From: Fluviirhizobium alvei
Lineage (GTDB): Bacteria; Pseudomonadota; Alphaproteobacteria; Rhizobiales; Rhizobiaceae
Assembly (NCBI RefSeq): GCF_030551875.1
Contig: NZ_JAUOZU010000007.1
Span: 248,001-312,000, forward strand
Length of the DNA: 64,000 nucleotides
Direction: 5' to 3'
Shown piece after piece: positions 43,977 to 52,199 of the stretch (position 1 is its first letter; each line of letters starts with the position of its first letter). A program made the position numbers and the translations under genes. The notes under the pieces are model-generated. The model was not told where the DNA came from, did no database searches, and saw nothing but the letters and a program-made list of their open reading frames with translations.

Positions 43977-45431
43977 ATGAGCAAAGTCATCAAGAACGGA
44001 ACCATCGTCACCGCCGACCTGACCTACAAGGCGGACGTCAAGATCGAAGGCGGCGTGATCGTCGAGATCGGCCCCAATCTTTCCGCCGACGAAGTGCTCG
44101 ATGCGACCGGCTGCTACATCATGCCGGGCGGCATCGATCCGCACGTCCATCTCGAAATGCCCTTCATGGGCACCTATTCGGCCGATGATTTCGAAAGCGG
44201 CACCCGCGCGGGTCTGGCCGGCGGCACCACAATGGTGGTTGATTTCTGCCTGCCGGGGCCTGACCAGTCGCTGCTCGAAGCGCTGCAGATGTGGGACAAC
44301 AAGACCTCGCGCGCCAATGCCGACTTCTCCTTCCACATGGCCATCACCGGCTGGAACGAGCGTGTCTTTGACGAGATGAAGACCATCGTCCAGGACAAGG
44401 GCATCAACACCTTCAAGCATTTCATGGCCTACAAGGGCGCGCTGATGGTGAATGACGACGAGATGTTCGCCTCCTTCCAGCGTTGCGCCGAACTTGGCGC
44501 CCTGCCGCTCGTCCATGCCGAAAATGGCGATGTCGTCGCATCGATGACGGCGAAGTTGCTCGCCGAGGGTAACAACGGTCCCGAGGCGCACGCCTATTCG
44601 CGGCCGCCGGAAGTGGAGGGCGAAGCCACCAACCGCGCCATCATGCTGGCCGATATGGCAGGCGTCCCACTCTATGTCGTTCATACTTCCTGCGAACAGG
44701 CGCATGAAGCCATCCGCCGCGCCCGCCAGAAGGGCATGCGCGTTTATGGCGAGCCGCTGATCCAGCATCTGACGCTCGATGAAAGCGAGTATTTCAACCA
44801 GGATTGGGACCACGCCGCCCGTCGCGTAATGAGCCCGCCCTTCCGCAACAAGCAGCATCAGGACAGTCTCTGGGCCGGCCTGCAGGCAGGTTCTCTTTCC
44901 TGCGTGGCGACAGACCATTGCGCCTTCACCACCGAACAGAAGCGCTTCGGGGTCGGCAATTTCGCCAAGATCCCGAACGGCACCGGCGGGCTTGAAGATC
45001 GCCTGCCGATGCTCTGGACCTATGGCGTCAATACCGGCCGCCTGACGATGAACGAGTTCGTCGCCGTCACCTCGACCAACATTGCCAAGATCCTCAACAT
45101 GTACCCGAAGAAGGGTGCTGTGATGGTCGGCGCCGATGCCGATCTGGTGGTCTGGGACCCGAACCGGTCCAAGACCATCTCGGCAAAGAGCCAGCAGTCC
45201 TCAATCGACTACAACGTCTTCGAGGGCAAGGAGGTCAAGGGCCTGCCGCGCTATACGCTAACGCGCGGCGAAGTCGCCATCGAGGAATCGACCGTCAAGA
45301 CGAAGGAAGGCCACGGCAAATTCGTGCGCCGCGAGCCGTTTCAGGCGGTCAACAAGGCGCTGTCGACCTGGAAGGAACTGGTCGCGCCCCGCAAGGTGGA
45401 ACGCACCGGCATCCCGGCCACGGGAGTCTGA
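43977..45431 (+). CDS. hydA: Dihydropyrimidinase (D-hydantoinase)
   Basis: 484 residues. Cyclic amidohydrolase with 'GGIDPHVHLEMPFMG' (HxH metal ligands), the carboxylated Lys in 'FKHFMAYKGAL', further His in 'LPLVHAENGDV' and 'LYVVHTSCEQ', and Asp in 'CVATDHCAF'. It opens dihydrouracil/dihydrothymine rings, giving N-carbamoyl-beta-alanine or its methyl analogue, the second step of the pathway. The length is normal. It is separated from beta-ureidopropionase only by the DUF559/RIME insert and overlaps the following gene by one base. Confidence 0.96.
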   Translation: MSKVIKNGTIVTADLTYKADVKIEGGVIVEIGPNLSADEVLDATGCYIMPGGIDPHVHLEMPFMGTYSADDFESGTRAGLAGGTTMVVDFCLPGPDQSLLEALQMWDNKTSRANADFSFHMAITGWNERVFDEMKTIVQDKGINTFKHFMAYKGALMVNDDEMFASFQRCAELGALPLVHAENGDVVASMTAKLLAEGNNGPEAHAYSRPPEVEGEATNRAIMLADMAGVPLYVVHTSCEQAHEAIRRARQKGMRVYGEPLIQHLTLDESEYFNQDWDHAARRVMSPPFRNKQHQDSLWAGLQAGSLSCVATDHCAFTTEQKRFGVGNFAKIPNGTGGLEDRLPMLWTYGVNTGRLTMNEFVAVTSTNIAKILNMYPKKGAVMVGADADLVVWDPNRSKTISAKSQQSSIDYNVFEGKEVKGLPRYTLTRGEVAIEESTVKTKEGHGKFVRREPFQAVNKALSTWKELVAPRKVERTGIPATGV

Positions 45432-45808
45432 TGATGAAAGGCGGCGCCCTCGCCATAGTGATATTTCTGGGCGCCGCGCCTGCGGGGCTGGCGGCAAAGA
45501 CGTTGCCGATTGATGGCGTCTTTGGCGATGCGGTTAGCTGCGAGCTGCACCGCACCGGCGAGTATAGCGAACGTGGCGACAAGCTCGTGCTCAGCGCCGA
45601 TGGCCTGTTGTCGATGATGTGGGCCTGCTCGTTCGAACATATCGAGAAGAAAGGGAACGTCACTAGTCTTAAGCTGGCCTGCAGTTCGGAGGGCTCCGGC
45701 CCGGAGGATGACTACAAGGACGAGGCCGAACTCACGGGCGATGCTCAATCCGGGTTCATGGTGACGTTCAAGGATGGCGGAAAATGGGGGCCGATGAAGC
45801 GATGCTAG
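45431..45808 (+). CDS. Secreted hypothetical protein after dihydropyrimidinase
   Basis: 125 residues. The N terminus 'MMKGGALAIVIFLGAAPAGLAAK' is a signal peptide with an AxA-like cleavage site, so the mature protein of about 105 residues should be periplasmic. Four cysteines ('VSCELHR', 'MWACSFEH', 'KLACSSEG', 'MKRC') could form two disulfides. No family is recognised. Its ATG overlaps the hydA stop (TGATG), so it is translated with it, though it may be only a passenger. Confidence 0.65.
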   Translation: MMKGGALAIVIFLGAAPAGLAAKTLPIDGVFGDAVSCELHRTGEYSERGDKLVLSADGLLSMMWACSFEHIEKKGNVTSLKLACSSEGSGPEDDYKDEAELTGDAQSGFMVTFKDGGKWGPMKRC

Positions 45809-46296
45809 AGGCGCAGTCGGCACCGACGACGAACGAGACCAGGGCACCCGCGAAATCCAGAGTGGTTATCCGTCGGCTGATCGGCTACTTGCTGGCCGTT
45901 GCCGTTGGATATGCCATCTTTGTGTTTATGTGGCGTGTTTGGCCTGGAAACCCGCTCGAACCACACCAAACTTCTTATATTTTGAGCGAGTTGAGCGTAC
46001 CGTACCAGCTGCTTTCGGACTACCTGACGGCTGCAATCTTTGGCATCCCATACACTGTTCTGGGTATTGTTGCCGTTAAGCAATTATGGCCTCACAGCAG
46101 GCTGGCTTTTCTTGTCACTGGCATGTTCTGCCCCGCCGTATCGCTAGTCCTGTTTTTCGGCTGGAACGGATTGACTACTTTTATCGATGATGCGGCGGGC
46201 CTCTTTCTGCTGACTCCGCCTGCCGGTCTCGCAGCTGCTTACATTTTCGGTGCGATCGGAATGGGATACGGGTTTGGTCGATGGAGGTTGGGATGA
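45802..46296 (+). CDS. Hypothetical membrane protein
   Basis: 164 residues from ATG 45802 (MLEAQSAPTTNETRAP), overlapping the previous stop by 7 nt. Four membrane helices are seen: 'LIGYLLAVAVGYAIFVFMW', 'YLTAAIFGIPYTVLGIVAV', 'LAFLVTGMFCPAVSLVLFFG' and 'AGLAAAYIFGAIGMGYGFG'. No family recognised. Composition is slightly AT-richer than its neighbours. Converges with the cupin gene; between them (46394-46414) lies a hairpin. Confidence 0.6.
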   Translation: MLEAQSAPTTNETRAPAKSRVVIRRLIGYLLAVAVGYAIFVFMWRVWPGNPLEPHQTSYILSELSVPYQLLSDYLTAAIFGIPYTVLGIVAVKQLWPHSRLAFLVTGMFCPAVSLVLFFGWNGLTTFIDDAAGLFLLTPPAGLAAAYIFGAIGMGYGFGRWRLG

Positions 46297-46393
46297 TGCC
46301 TCATTTTGACGTCCCGGCCGGGCATCGCAAAGCTATAATCACCCCTCACCAACTTCGGCTAAGGATTCGCTTGCGCTCACCCAGCCTTCGTAT

Positions 46394-46414
46394 CCTCTCC
46401 CGCAATGGGAGAGG
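46394..46414. repeat. Hairpin between convergent genes
   Basis: CCTCTCCC pairs with GGGAGAGG across GCAAT. The preceding 60 nt ('TCACCCCTCACCAAC' onward) also look like part of a dispersed rhizobial repeat. It may act as a bidirectional terminator or simply be a repeat. Confidence 0.5.
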
Positions 46415-46436
46415 TAAGCCTGCTGCGGTCGCTTCT

Positions 46437-46850
46437 TCAATCCGCAAACTTTTCCAGCTCCGGCAGCAGGACGACGCTCTCCTGCTCGTTCGGATCCGTC
46501 CGCGCAATCACCGCCGAGCAGCTCTCTGTCGCCGAACGATTGACCGGCAGATGCGGCACACCGGCCGGAATATAGAACATGTCGCCGGCGCGCGCCGTGA
46601 TGCGATGTTCGAGATTGGTGCCGTAGAAGGTTTCGACTTCGCCCGAAAGCACAAAGATCGCCGTTTCGTGACCCTCATGCATATGCGCCTTGGCACGTCC
46701 GCCCGGCGGAACCGTCAGCAGCATCATCGCAATGCCGCTCGAGCCGCTGCTTTCGGCACAGATACCTTCAATATAGGAGAAGCCCTGCTTGCCATCATAG
46801 GGGATGGCCGGCCGGATCAACTTGCATTCGGGATGCGGGGATGATGACAT
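46437..46850 (-). CDS. Cupin domain protein
   Basis: 137 residues from ATG 46850 (MSSSPHPECKLIRPA); longer frames overlap the ABC gene. Cupin motif 1 is 'GGRAKAHMHEGHETAIFVLSGEVETFYG' and motif 2 'AGDMFYIPAGVPHLPVNRSA', with His/Glu metal ligands. It is a single-domain cupin of unknown function on the opposite strand to the flanking genes, divergent from the ABC ATPase gene (70-nt gap). Confidence 0.8.
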   Translation of the reverse strand: MSSSPHPECKLIRPAIPYDGKQGFSYIEGICAESSGSSGIAMMLLTVPPGGRAKAHMHEGHETAIFVLSGEVETFYGTNLEHRITARAGDMFYIPAGVPHLPVNRSATESCSAVIARTDPNEQESVVLLPELEKFAD

Positions 46851-46920
46851 AGACAAACTCCTGCCAGAGAACGAGCGGAAAACCGCCTTGGGGAACGAAT
46901 AAACATGAAACTGGGTAGCA

Positions 46921-47712
46921 ATGTCAAAAACGAACGATAACGTGGTCTCGGCCAGGGATCTTGGTCTGGTCTTCTCGACCAATGACGGTCCCGTGACCGC
47001 CCTCACCGGTGTCAATCTCGAGGTGAAGAAGGGCGATTTCGTCTCCTTCATCGGACCGTCCGGCTGCGGCAAGACAACATTTCTGCGGGTAATCGCCGAT
47101 CTCGAAAAGCCGACATCGGGAACCATAACCGTCAACGGCATGACGCCGGAACAGGCCCGCCAAAAGCGCGCCTATGGCTATGTCTTTCAGGCGGCAGCAC
47201 TCTATCCCTGGCGGACGATCGAAAAGAACATCGCCTTGCCGCTCGAAATCATGGGCTATTCGGCCGCCGAGCAGAAGGCACGCATCGAACAAACGCTTGA
47301 TCTCGTCAACCTTGCCGGTTTCGGCAAGAAATTCCCCTGGCAGCTCTCCGGTGGCATGCAGCAGCGCGCCTCGATTGCCCGCGCACTCGCCTTCGATGCC
47401 GACCTGCTTCTGATGGACGAACCGTTCGGTGCTCTCGATGAAATCGTCCGCGACCATCTGAACGAACAGCTCCTGCAGCTCTGGGATCGCACCAACAAGA
47501 CGATCTGCTTCGTGACCCACTCCATTCCGGAAGCGGTCTATCTCTCGACCAAAATCGTGGTGATGAGCCCGCGCCCCGGCCGCGTTACCGACGTGATCGA
47601 ATCGACGCTGCCGCGCGAGCGTCCGCTCGATATCCGCGAGACGCCGGAATTCCTAGCAATCGCCCACCGCGTGCGCGAAGGCCTGAGAGCGGGGCATAGC
47701 TATGACGAATAG
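46921..47712 (+). CDS. ABC transporter ATPase (nitrate/sulfonate/pyrimidine-precursor type)
   Basis: 263 residues. Walker A 'GPSGCGKTT', Q-loop 'YVFQAAALYPWRT', signature 'LSGGMQQRASIARAL', Walker B 'LLLMDEPFGALDE' and H-loop 'CFVTHSIPEAVYLS' are all present. It belongs to the SsuB/TauB/ThiZ group that works with NMT1-like binding proteins. First gene of a five-gene importer operon next to dihydropyrimidinase; a pyrimidine substrate is inferred from context. Confidence 0.93.
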   Translation: MSKTNDNVVSARDLGLVFSTNDGPVTALTGVNLEVKKGDFVSFIGPSGCGKTTFLRVIADLEKPTSGTITVNGMTPEQARQKRAYGYVFQAAALYPWRTIEKNIALPLEIMGYSAAEQKARIEQTLDLVNLAGFGKKFPWQLSGGMQQRASIARALAFDADLLLMDEPFGALDEIVRDHLNEQLLQLWDRTNKTICFVTHSIPEAVYLSTKIVVMSPRPGRVTDVIESTLPRERPLDIRETPEFLAIAHRVREGLRAGHSYDE

Positions 47713-47745
47713 GCTCGCTATTTCCTCGCTGGGGAGGTGCAGCAC

Positions 47746-48081
47746 ATGAGGGCTACAGTCCTGCTCTGGCTCGCCGGCTCCTCGGTGATCTTTCTCGCCG
47801 CCGCAACCGCCACCCGCCACTATGTCGGCAACAACAACATCGTCTGGCTGTTGCTGTCGCTGTCGCTCTATGTCGTCGGCAACCTGGTGATGGTTCGCAT
47901 CATGCGCGAAGGCGGCCTCGGCCTCGCCGTTTCCATTTCGGCCATCGCCCAGTTGCTGCTCGTCAATCTGGTCGCCTTCGCCCTTTATGGCGAGAGGCTG
48001 ACGGCCATGCAGATGAGCGGTCTGGTCCTCGGCATCGCCTCGATGACGCTTTTGATGTGGCCACAGGGAGGCTCGACATGA
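47746..48081 (+). CDS. Small four-helix EamA/SMR-like membrane protein inside the ABC operon
   Basis: 111 residues from ATG 47746, with GGGGAGGT 7 nt before it. Four helices, e.g. 'VLLWLAGSSVIFLAAATATRHYV' and 'MSGLVLGIASMTLLMW'. The layout 'NNNIVWLLLSLSLYVVGNLVMVRIMREGGLGLAVSISAIAQLLLVNLVAFALYGERLTAMQ' resembles SMR/half-EamA transporters, but the SMR Glu is not visible. Its stop overlaps the start of the next permease gene (ATGA), so it is produced with the ABC importer. Its role there is unknown. Confidence 0.75.
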   Translation: MRATVLLWLAGSSVIFLAAATATRHYVGNNNIVWLLLSLSLYVVGNLVMVRIMREGGLGLAVSISAIAQLLLVNLVAFALYGERLTAMQMSGLVLGIASMTLLMWPQGGST

Positions 48082-48965
48082 GCTGGCGCGAAAAGATCCT
48101 CCCCGTCACTGTCGTCGTGCTTGCGATCATCGCTATCTGGTATGCCGGCACGGTCTATCTGAACGCACCTTTCGCACGGGATATGGCGGCGAAGGACGGC
48201 AAGGAACTCACCTTCTCCGAGCTGGTCTCCGTCACCATGCACCAGGAACGGCCGGTGCTGCCCTCCCCGCACCAGGTCTTTGCCGAATGGTACAAGACCA
48301 CCTTCGAAATGAAGCCCACCTCCAAGCGCAGCCTCGTCTATCATTCCTGGGTAACGATCTCGGCCACCCTGCTCGGCTTTGCCATGGGCACCGTGCTTGG
48401 CATCGTGCTCGCCGTCGGCGTCGTCTTCAATCGCGCCATGGACAAGTCGCTGATGCCCTGGGTGATCGCCAGCCAAACAATCCCGATCCTCGCAATCGCG
48501 CCGATGATTATCGTCGTGCTCAATGCGATCGGCATTTCGGGCCTGCTGCCGAAGGCCGTGATTTCCACCTATCTCAGCTTTTTCCCGGTGGTTGTCGGCA
48601 TGGTCAAGGGCCTTCGCTCGCCGGAACGGATCCAGCTCGATCTCATGCATACCTATAATGCCTCGTCCTGGCAGACGCTGACGAAACTGCGTTGGCCGGC
48701 CTCGATCCCCTACCTGTTCGCGTCGCTGAAGGTGGCAATCGCCTCATCTCTGGTCGGTGCCATCGTCGGTGAACTGCCGACAGGTGCGGTCGAGGGCCTC
48801 GGCGCCCGGCTTCTCTCGGGCTCCTATTACGGCCAGACAGCACAGATCTGGGCAGCGCTGCTGATGGCATCGGCGGTGGCAGCGATCCTCGTTATGCTGG
48901 TCGGCGTCGCCGAGAAGGTGACGGCGGTTGCCATGGGCGCACGACCGGCAGGAGTCCGCCCATGA
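48078..48965 (+). CDS. ABC transporter permease
   Basis: 295 residues from ATG 48078, coupled to the gene before it. TM1 'ILPVTVVVLAIIAIWYAGTVYL' is followed by a long extracytoplasmic segment and five helices with the BPD_transp_1 signature 'QLDLMHTYNASSWQTLTKLRWPASIPYLFASLKVAIASSLVGAIVGELPTG' (EAA-like loop). It pairs with the permease that overlaps its stop (ATGA). Confidence 0.9.
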   Translation: MSWREKILPVTVVVLAIIAIWYAGTVYLNAPFARDMAAKDGKELTFSELVSVTMHQERPVLPSPHQVFAEWYKTTFEMKPTSKRSLVYHSWVTISATLLGFAMGTVLGIVLAVGVVFNRAMDKSLMPWVIASQTIPILAIAPMIIVVLNAIGISGLLPKAVISTYLSFFPVVVGMVKGLRSPERIQLDLMHTYNASSWQTLTKLRWPASIPYLFASLKVAIASSLVGAIVGELPTGAVEGLGARLLSGSYYGQTAQIWAALLMASAVAAILVMLVGVAEKVTAVAMGARPAGVRP

Positions 48966-49831
48966 ACCTCTCTCTCGTCATCTTCGCGATCGTCTTCTGG
49001 CTCGCCGCCTGGGCGTTCAACGACTGGCTGTCGCGCAAGAGGTTCAAAAACCCCTCCGCCCAGCGGCTAGCCTCGCTGGTGGTACCGGCTCTGTTCGGCA
49101 TCACCATTCTCGTGCTGTGGGAATGTCTCACGCGCGGCTTCAATGTGCCTGGCGTTCTTCTGCCGCCGCCATCGGCCATTGCGCATCGACTGGTCAATTC
49201 GCTGCCGATCCTCTGGGCCGATGTGCAACAGACCTTCTTCAAGGCCGTGCTCGCGGGCTATATTCTCGGCTGCGGCTTGGGCTTTCTTACAGCGATCCTG
49301 ATCGACCGTTCGCCCTTCCTGCAGAAGGGGTTGCTGCCGCTCGGCAATTTCGTCTCGGCGCTGCCGATTGTCGGCGTCGCCCCGATCATGGTCATGTGGT
49401 TCGGCTTCGACTGGCAGTCAAAGGCTGCCGTCGTGGTGATCATGACCTTCTTCCCGATGCTCGTGAACACGGTCGCCGGATTGGCCGCATCGACCCCGAT
49501 CGACCGCGATCTCATGCATACCTATGCCGCCAGCTGGTGGCAGAGCCTCGTCAAGATGCGTCTGCCCGCCGCCTGGCCATTCATCTTCAACGCACTCAAG
49601 ATCAACTCCACCCTGGCGCTGATCGGCGCCATCGTGGCCGAGTTCTTCGGCACCCCCATTGTCGGCATGGGGTTCCGAATCTCCACGGAAGTGGGACGCA
49701 TGAATGTCGACATGGTCTGGGCCGAAATCGCGGTTGCCGCGCTGGTCGGCTCACTGTTTTACGGACTCGTTGCGTTCATCGAACGGCGGGTTACATTCTG
49801 GCATCCGTCTGTCCGTGGTGGGCAGACGTAA
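48962..49831 (+). CDS. ABC transporter permease
   Basis: 289 residues, six predicted helices. The EAA-type loop is 'DLMHTYAASWWQSLVKMRLPAAWPFIFNALKINSTLALIGAIVAEFFGTPIVGMGF', very close to that of the preceding permease, so the two form a heterodimer. It overlaps the previous gene by 4 nt and precedes the binding protein gene by 18 nt. Confidence 0.9.
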   Translation: MNLSLVIFAIVFWLAAWAFNDWLSRKRFKNPSAQRLASLVVPALFGITILVLWECLTRGFNVPGVLLPPPSAIAHRLVNSLPILWADVQQTFFKAVLAGYILGCGLGFLTAILIDRSPFLQKGLLPLGNFVSALPIVGVAPIMVMWFGFDWQSKAAVVVIMTFFPMLVNTVAGLAASTPIDRDLMHTYAASWWQSLVKMRLPAAWPFIFNALKINSTLALIGAIVAEFFGTPIVGMGFRISTEVGRMNVDMVWAEIAVAALVGSLFYGLVAFIERRVTFWHPSVRGGQT

Positions 49832-49849
49832 TAAAAGAGGGAACGAAAA

Positions 49850-50842
49850 ATGAAAAAAACGATCGCTATGCTTCTGGCTGCCTCCGCGCTTTCGATGGGC
49901 GCCCTCAGCGCGGAAGCCGCCGACAAGGTGACGCTGCAGCTCAAGTGGGTCACGCAGGCCCAGTTTGCCGGCTACTACGTTGCCAAGGAAAAGGGCTACT
50001 ATGACGAGGAAGGCCTCGATGTCGACATCAAGGCCGGTGGCCCGGATATCGCTCCGGCCCAGGTTCTCGCCGGTGGTGGCGCCGATGTCATCGTCGACTG
50101 GATGCCGTCCGCTCTCGCCACGCGCGAAAAGGGCCTGCCGCTCGTCAACATCGCCCAGCCGTTCAAACATTCCGGCCTGATGCTGACCTGCGCCAAGGAT
50201 TCCGGCGTTACCAAGCCGGAAGATTTCAAGGGCAAGACGCTCGGCGTCTGGTTCTACGGCAACGAGTATCCGTTCCTGACCTGGATGGGCAAGCTCGGCA
50301 TCAAGACCGATGGTGGTGCGGAAGGCGTGACGGTTCTCAAGCAGGGCTTCAACGTCGATCCGCTGCTGCAGAAGCAGGCAGCCTGCATCTCCACCATGAC
50401 CTACAACGAGTATCACCAGATCCTCGAAGCTGGCGTCAAGGCAGACGATCTCATCACCTTCAAATATGAAGACCAGGGCGTCGCAACGCTCGAAGACGGT
50501 CTCTATGTGCTGGAAGACAAGCTGAAGGACGATGCCTTCAAGGCCAAGATGGTGAAGTTCGTCCGCGCTTCGATGAAGGGCTGGAAGTATGCCGAAGCCA
50601 ACCCGGATGAAGCCGCTGGCATCGTGCTCGAGAACGACGCCTCCGGCGCCCAGACCGAAGCCCACCAGAAGACGATGATGGCCGAAGTTGCCAAGCTGAC
50701 TGCTGGCTCGAACGGCGCTCTCGACCCGGCCGACTTCGAGCGCACTGTCGCAACGCTGCTGGCTGGTGGCTCCGATCCGGTCATCACCAAGAAGCCGGAA
50801 GGCGCCTACACGCTCGACATCACCAACGAAGCGCTGAAGTAA
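49850..50842 (+). CDS. NMT1/THI5-like ABC substrate-binding protein
   Basis: 330 residues. Signal peptide 'MKKTIAMLLAASALSMGALSAEAA' with cleavage after AEA. The mature domain 'KVTLQLKWVTQAQFAGYYVAKEKGYYDEEGLDVDIKAGGPD' is the NMT1/SsuA-type start and is most like ThiY-type proteins that bind hydroxymethylpyrimidine precursors. With hydA next door, uptake of uracil, thymine or a pyrimidine precursor is the working idea; substrate specificity is not proven by sequence. A good terminator follows. Confidence 0.92.
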   Translation: MKKTIAMLLAASALSMGALSAEAADKVTLQLKWVTQAQFAGYYVAKEKGYYDEEGLDVDIKAGGPDIAPAQVLAGGGADVIVDWMPSALATREKGLPLVNIAQPFKHSGLMLTCAKDSGVTKPEDFKGKTLGVWFYGNEYPFLTWMGKLGIKTDGGAEGVTVLKQGFNVDPLLQKQAACISTMTYNEYHQILEAGVKADDLITFKYEDQGVATLEDGLYVLEDKLKDDAFKAKMVKFVRASMKGWKYAEANPDEAAGIVLENDASGAQTEAHQKTMMAEVAKLTAGSNGALDPADFERTVATLLAGGSDPVITKKPEGAYTLDITNEALK

Positions 50843-50863
50843 GCCTCGGACATTCATCAGGAA

Positions 50864-50888
50864 GGCGGGCTCTCAGGGCCCGCCTTTT
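50864..50888 (+). terminator. Rho-independent terminator of the ABC importer operon
   Basis: GGCGGGC pairs with GCCCGCC across seven bases, followed by TTTTCG. It lies 21 nt after the binding-protein stop codon. Confidence 0.85.
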
Positions 50889-50944
50889 CGTTACAAAAAG
50901 CTCCGGTCAAAGAATAAACCAACGCTCTCAAACGTTTTCCGACC

Positions 50945-51877
50945 ATGGACCATTTCAACTCAGCCCAGGTGAACGCTGTCGCGCGGCGGTTCGAACTCGC
51001 ACATAAGGCGATTGCCGCCCATGTGGGAACGCGCGAGTTTTCTGCGCGCGGTGATTTCGAGTTCGAGACCCGGATCTCGGTGGCGTCCTTTGCGGACCAT
51101 GTCACTCTGGGACGGGCGAATTATTCTCCGGTCATCGGCAGGCGCACTGCAGCAGCGCTTGCCGACAATCGCGACGGCTATCTCGTGACCCGACATCGCC
51201 ATGACCACGAAATCTCGGTTGCTGGCCGGACCCCGTTCCGGGTCCGTGCGGGGGATGTGCTCATCGTCAGTGATACGGTGATCTCGGAGTTCCACCTGCC
51301 GAGAACCAGCGTCGATGTGCTCTATTTCGACCGCAAGGCACTGGAGACCAGAATTCCGTCACTCGCCCGCAATGCGCACGCCCTTTATTCGGGCCGGAGC
51401 GAGCAGGCGCGTGTCTTCTTCGGTTATGCCGACCTCCTCATGCGCCATGTGACGCCGAAGGGAGCCACCGGGCTCATTGGCGGTCGGCATCTCGTCGACC
51501 TCGCTGCCCTGCTCCCGGACCAGCGCGTTGATGCCGGCGCACAGGATCTGCGTCTCGCCCGGACGGCGGCGATCCGCCAGATGATTGCCGACCGCTGCAC
51601 CGATCTCGGCCTGACCATTGCAGCTGTCGCCCGCGCCCAATCTGTGACGCCCCGCTATGTACAGCAGCTTCTTGCTGCCGACGGGACCAGTTTTTCCGAT
51701 TGTCTGCGCGCCTGCCGCCTCGACCATGCGGCGTCGCGTCTCCGCAATGACAAGGTTTCGCCCATCGCCCGGATCGCCTTCGATTCCGGCTTCTCCGACC
51801 TGTCGACATTTAACCGCGCGTTCCGCCGCCATTTTGGCGTTACTCCGAGCGAGTTCCGCGACGCTGCGGCTTCCTGA
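50945..51877 (+). CDS. AraC family transcriptional regulator
   Basis: 310 residues. The N-terminal AraC-binding-like domain includes 'YSPVIGRRTAAALADNRDGYLVTRHRHDHEISVAGRTPFRVRAGDVLIVSD'. The C-terminal AraC DNA-binding domain 'TIAAVARAQSVTPRYVQQLLAADGTSFSDCLRACRLDHAASRLRNDKVSPIARIAFDSGFSDLSTFNRAFRRHFGVTPSEFR' is complete. It follows the ABC importer operon but has its own promoter region after the terminator. Target genes are unknown. Confidence 0.88.
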   Translation: MDHFNSAQVNAVARRFELAHKAIAAHVGTREFSARGDFEFETRISVASFADHVTLGRANYSPVIGRRTAAALADNRDGYLVTRHRHDHEISVAGRTPFRVRAGDVLIVSDTVISEFHLPRTSVDVLYFDRKALETRIPSLARNAHALYSGRSEQARVFFGYADLLMRHVTPKGATGLIGGRHLVDLAALLPDQRVDAGAQDLRLARTAAIRQMIADRCTDLGLTIAAVARAQSVTPRYVQQLLAADGTSFSDCLRACRLDHAASRLRNDKVSPIARIAFDSGFSDLSTFNRAFRRHFGVTPSEFRDAAAS

Positions 51878-52003
51878 GCGGTACTGACAAGGCAGAAAAC
51901 GAAGCAATCGAGTTCGCCGGATGCACAGGCGCGCACCGGACGCCGAGACGGTTGACGGTACGTTCCGTATCTCTCGATCCGAAACTTGATCGAGGAGATT
52001 GCC

Positions 52004-52132
52004 ATGTCGCTTGCGCGCACTGCCCTGAACAGCCAGAACCGAGAGAAAGATACCCTGCCCTGCCAATGGGCCTGCGTCATGTCACTGTTGATCATCGCGA
52101 CATCCGCTCTGGCATTGATCTTTTGTCTCTGA
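52004..52132 (+). CDS. 42-residue single-span membrane peptide
   Basis: ATG 52004 is preceded by GAGGAG 6 nt upstream and the frame ends at TGA 52130-52132. The peptide has a polar N-terminal half (AREKDT-type) and a C-terminal hydrophobic helix starting 'ACVMSLLIIATSALALIF'. It fits a small inner-membrane protein of unknown function. It lies in the 322-nt gap between an AraC gene and livK; no other gene is supported there. Confidence 0.5.
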   Translation: MSLARTALNSQNREKDTLPCQWACVMSLLIIATSALALIFCL

Positions 52133-52152
52133 CAAGAAGTCCCAAACAAAAA

Positions 52153-52176
52153 AGGCCCGGGATCGCTCCCGGGCCT
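52153..52176 (-). terminator. Terminator of livK
   Basis: On the minus strand AGGCCCGGGA pairs with TCCCGGGCCT across GCGA, followed by a TTTTTTTG run. It lies 24 nt after the livK stop codon. The plus strand has an A-run before it, so it may also stop transcripts coming from the left. Confidence 0.88.
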
Positions 52177-52199
52177 CGCAACTCGTGGAACAAGAAAGC

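Noticed and set aside
43503-44918. 471-codon minus-strand frame opposite hydA and DUF559
   Set aside because: Antisense shadow of the well-recognised dihydropyrimidinase; no motif of its own and it reads through the repeats.
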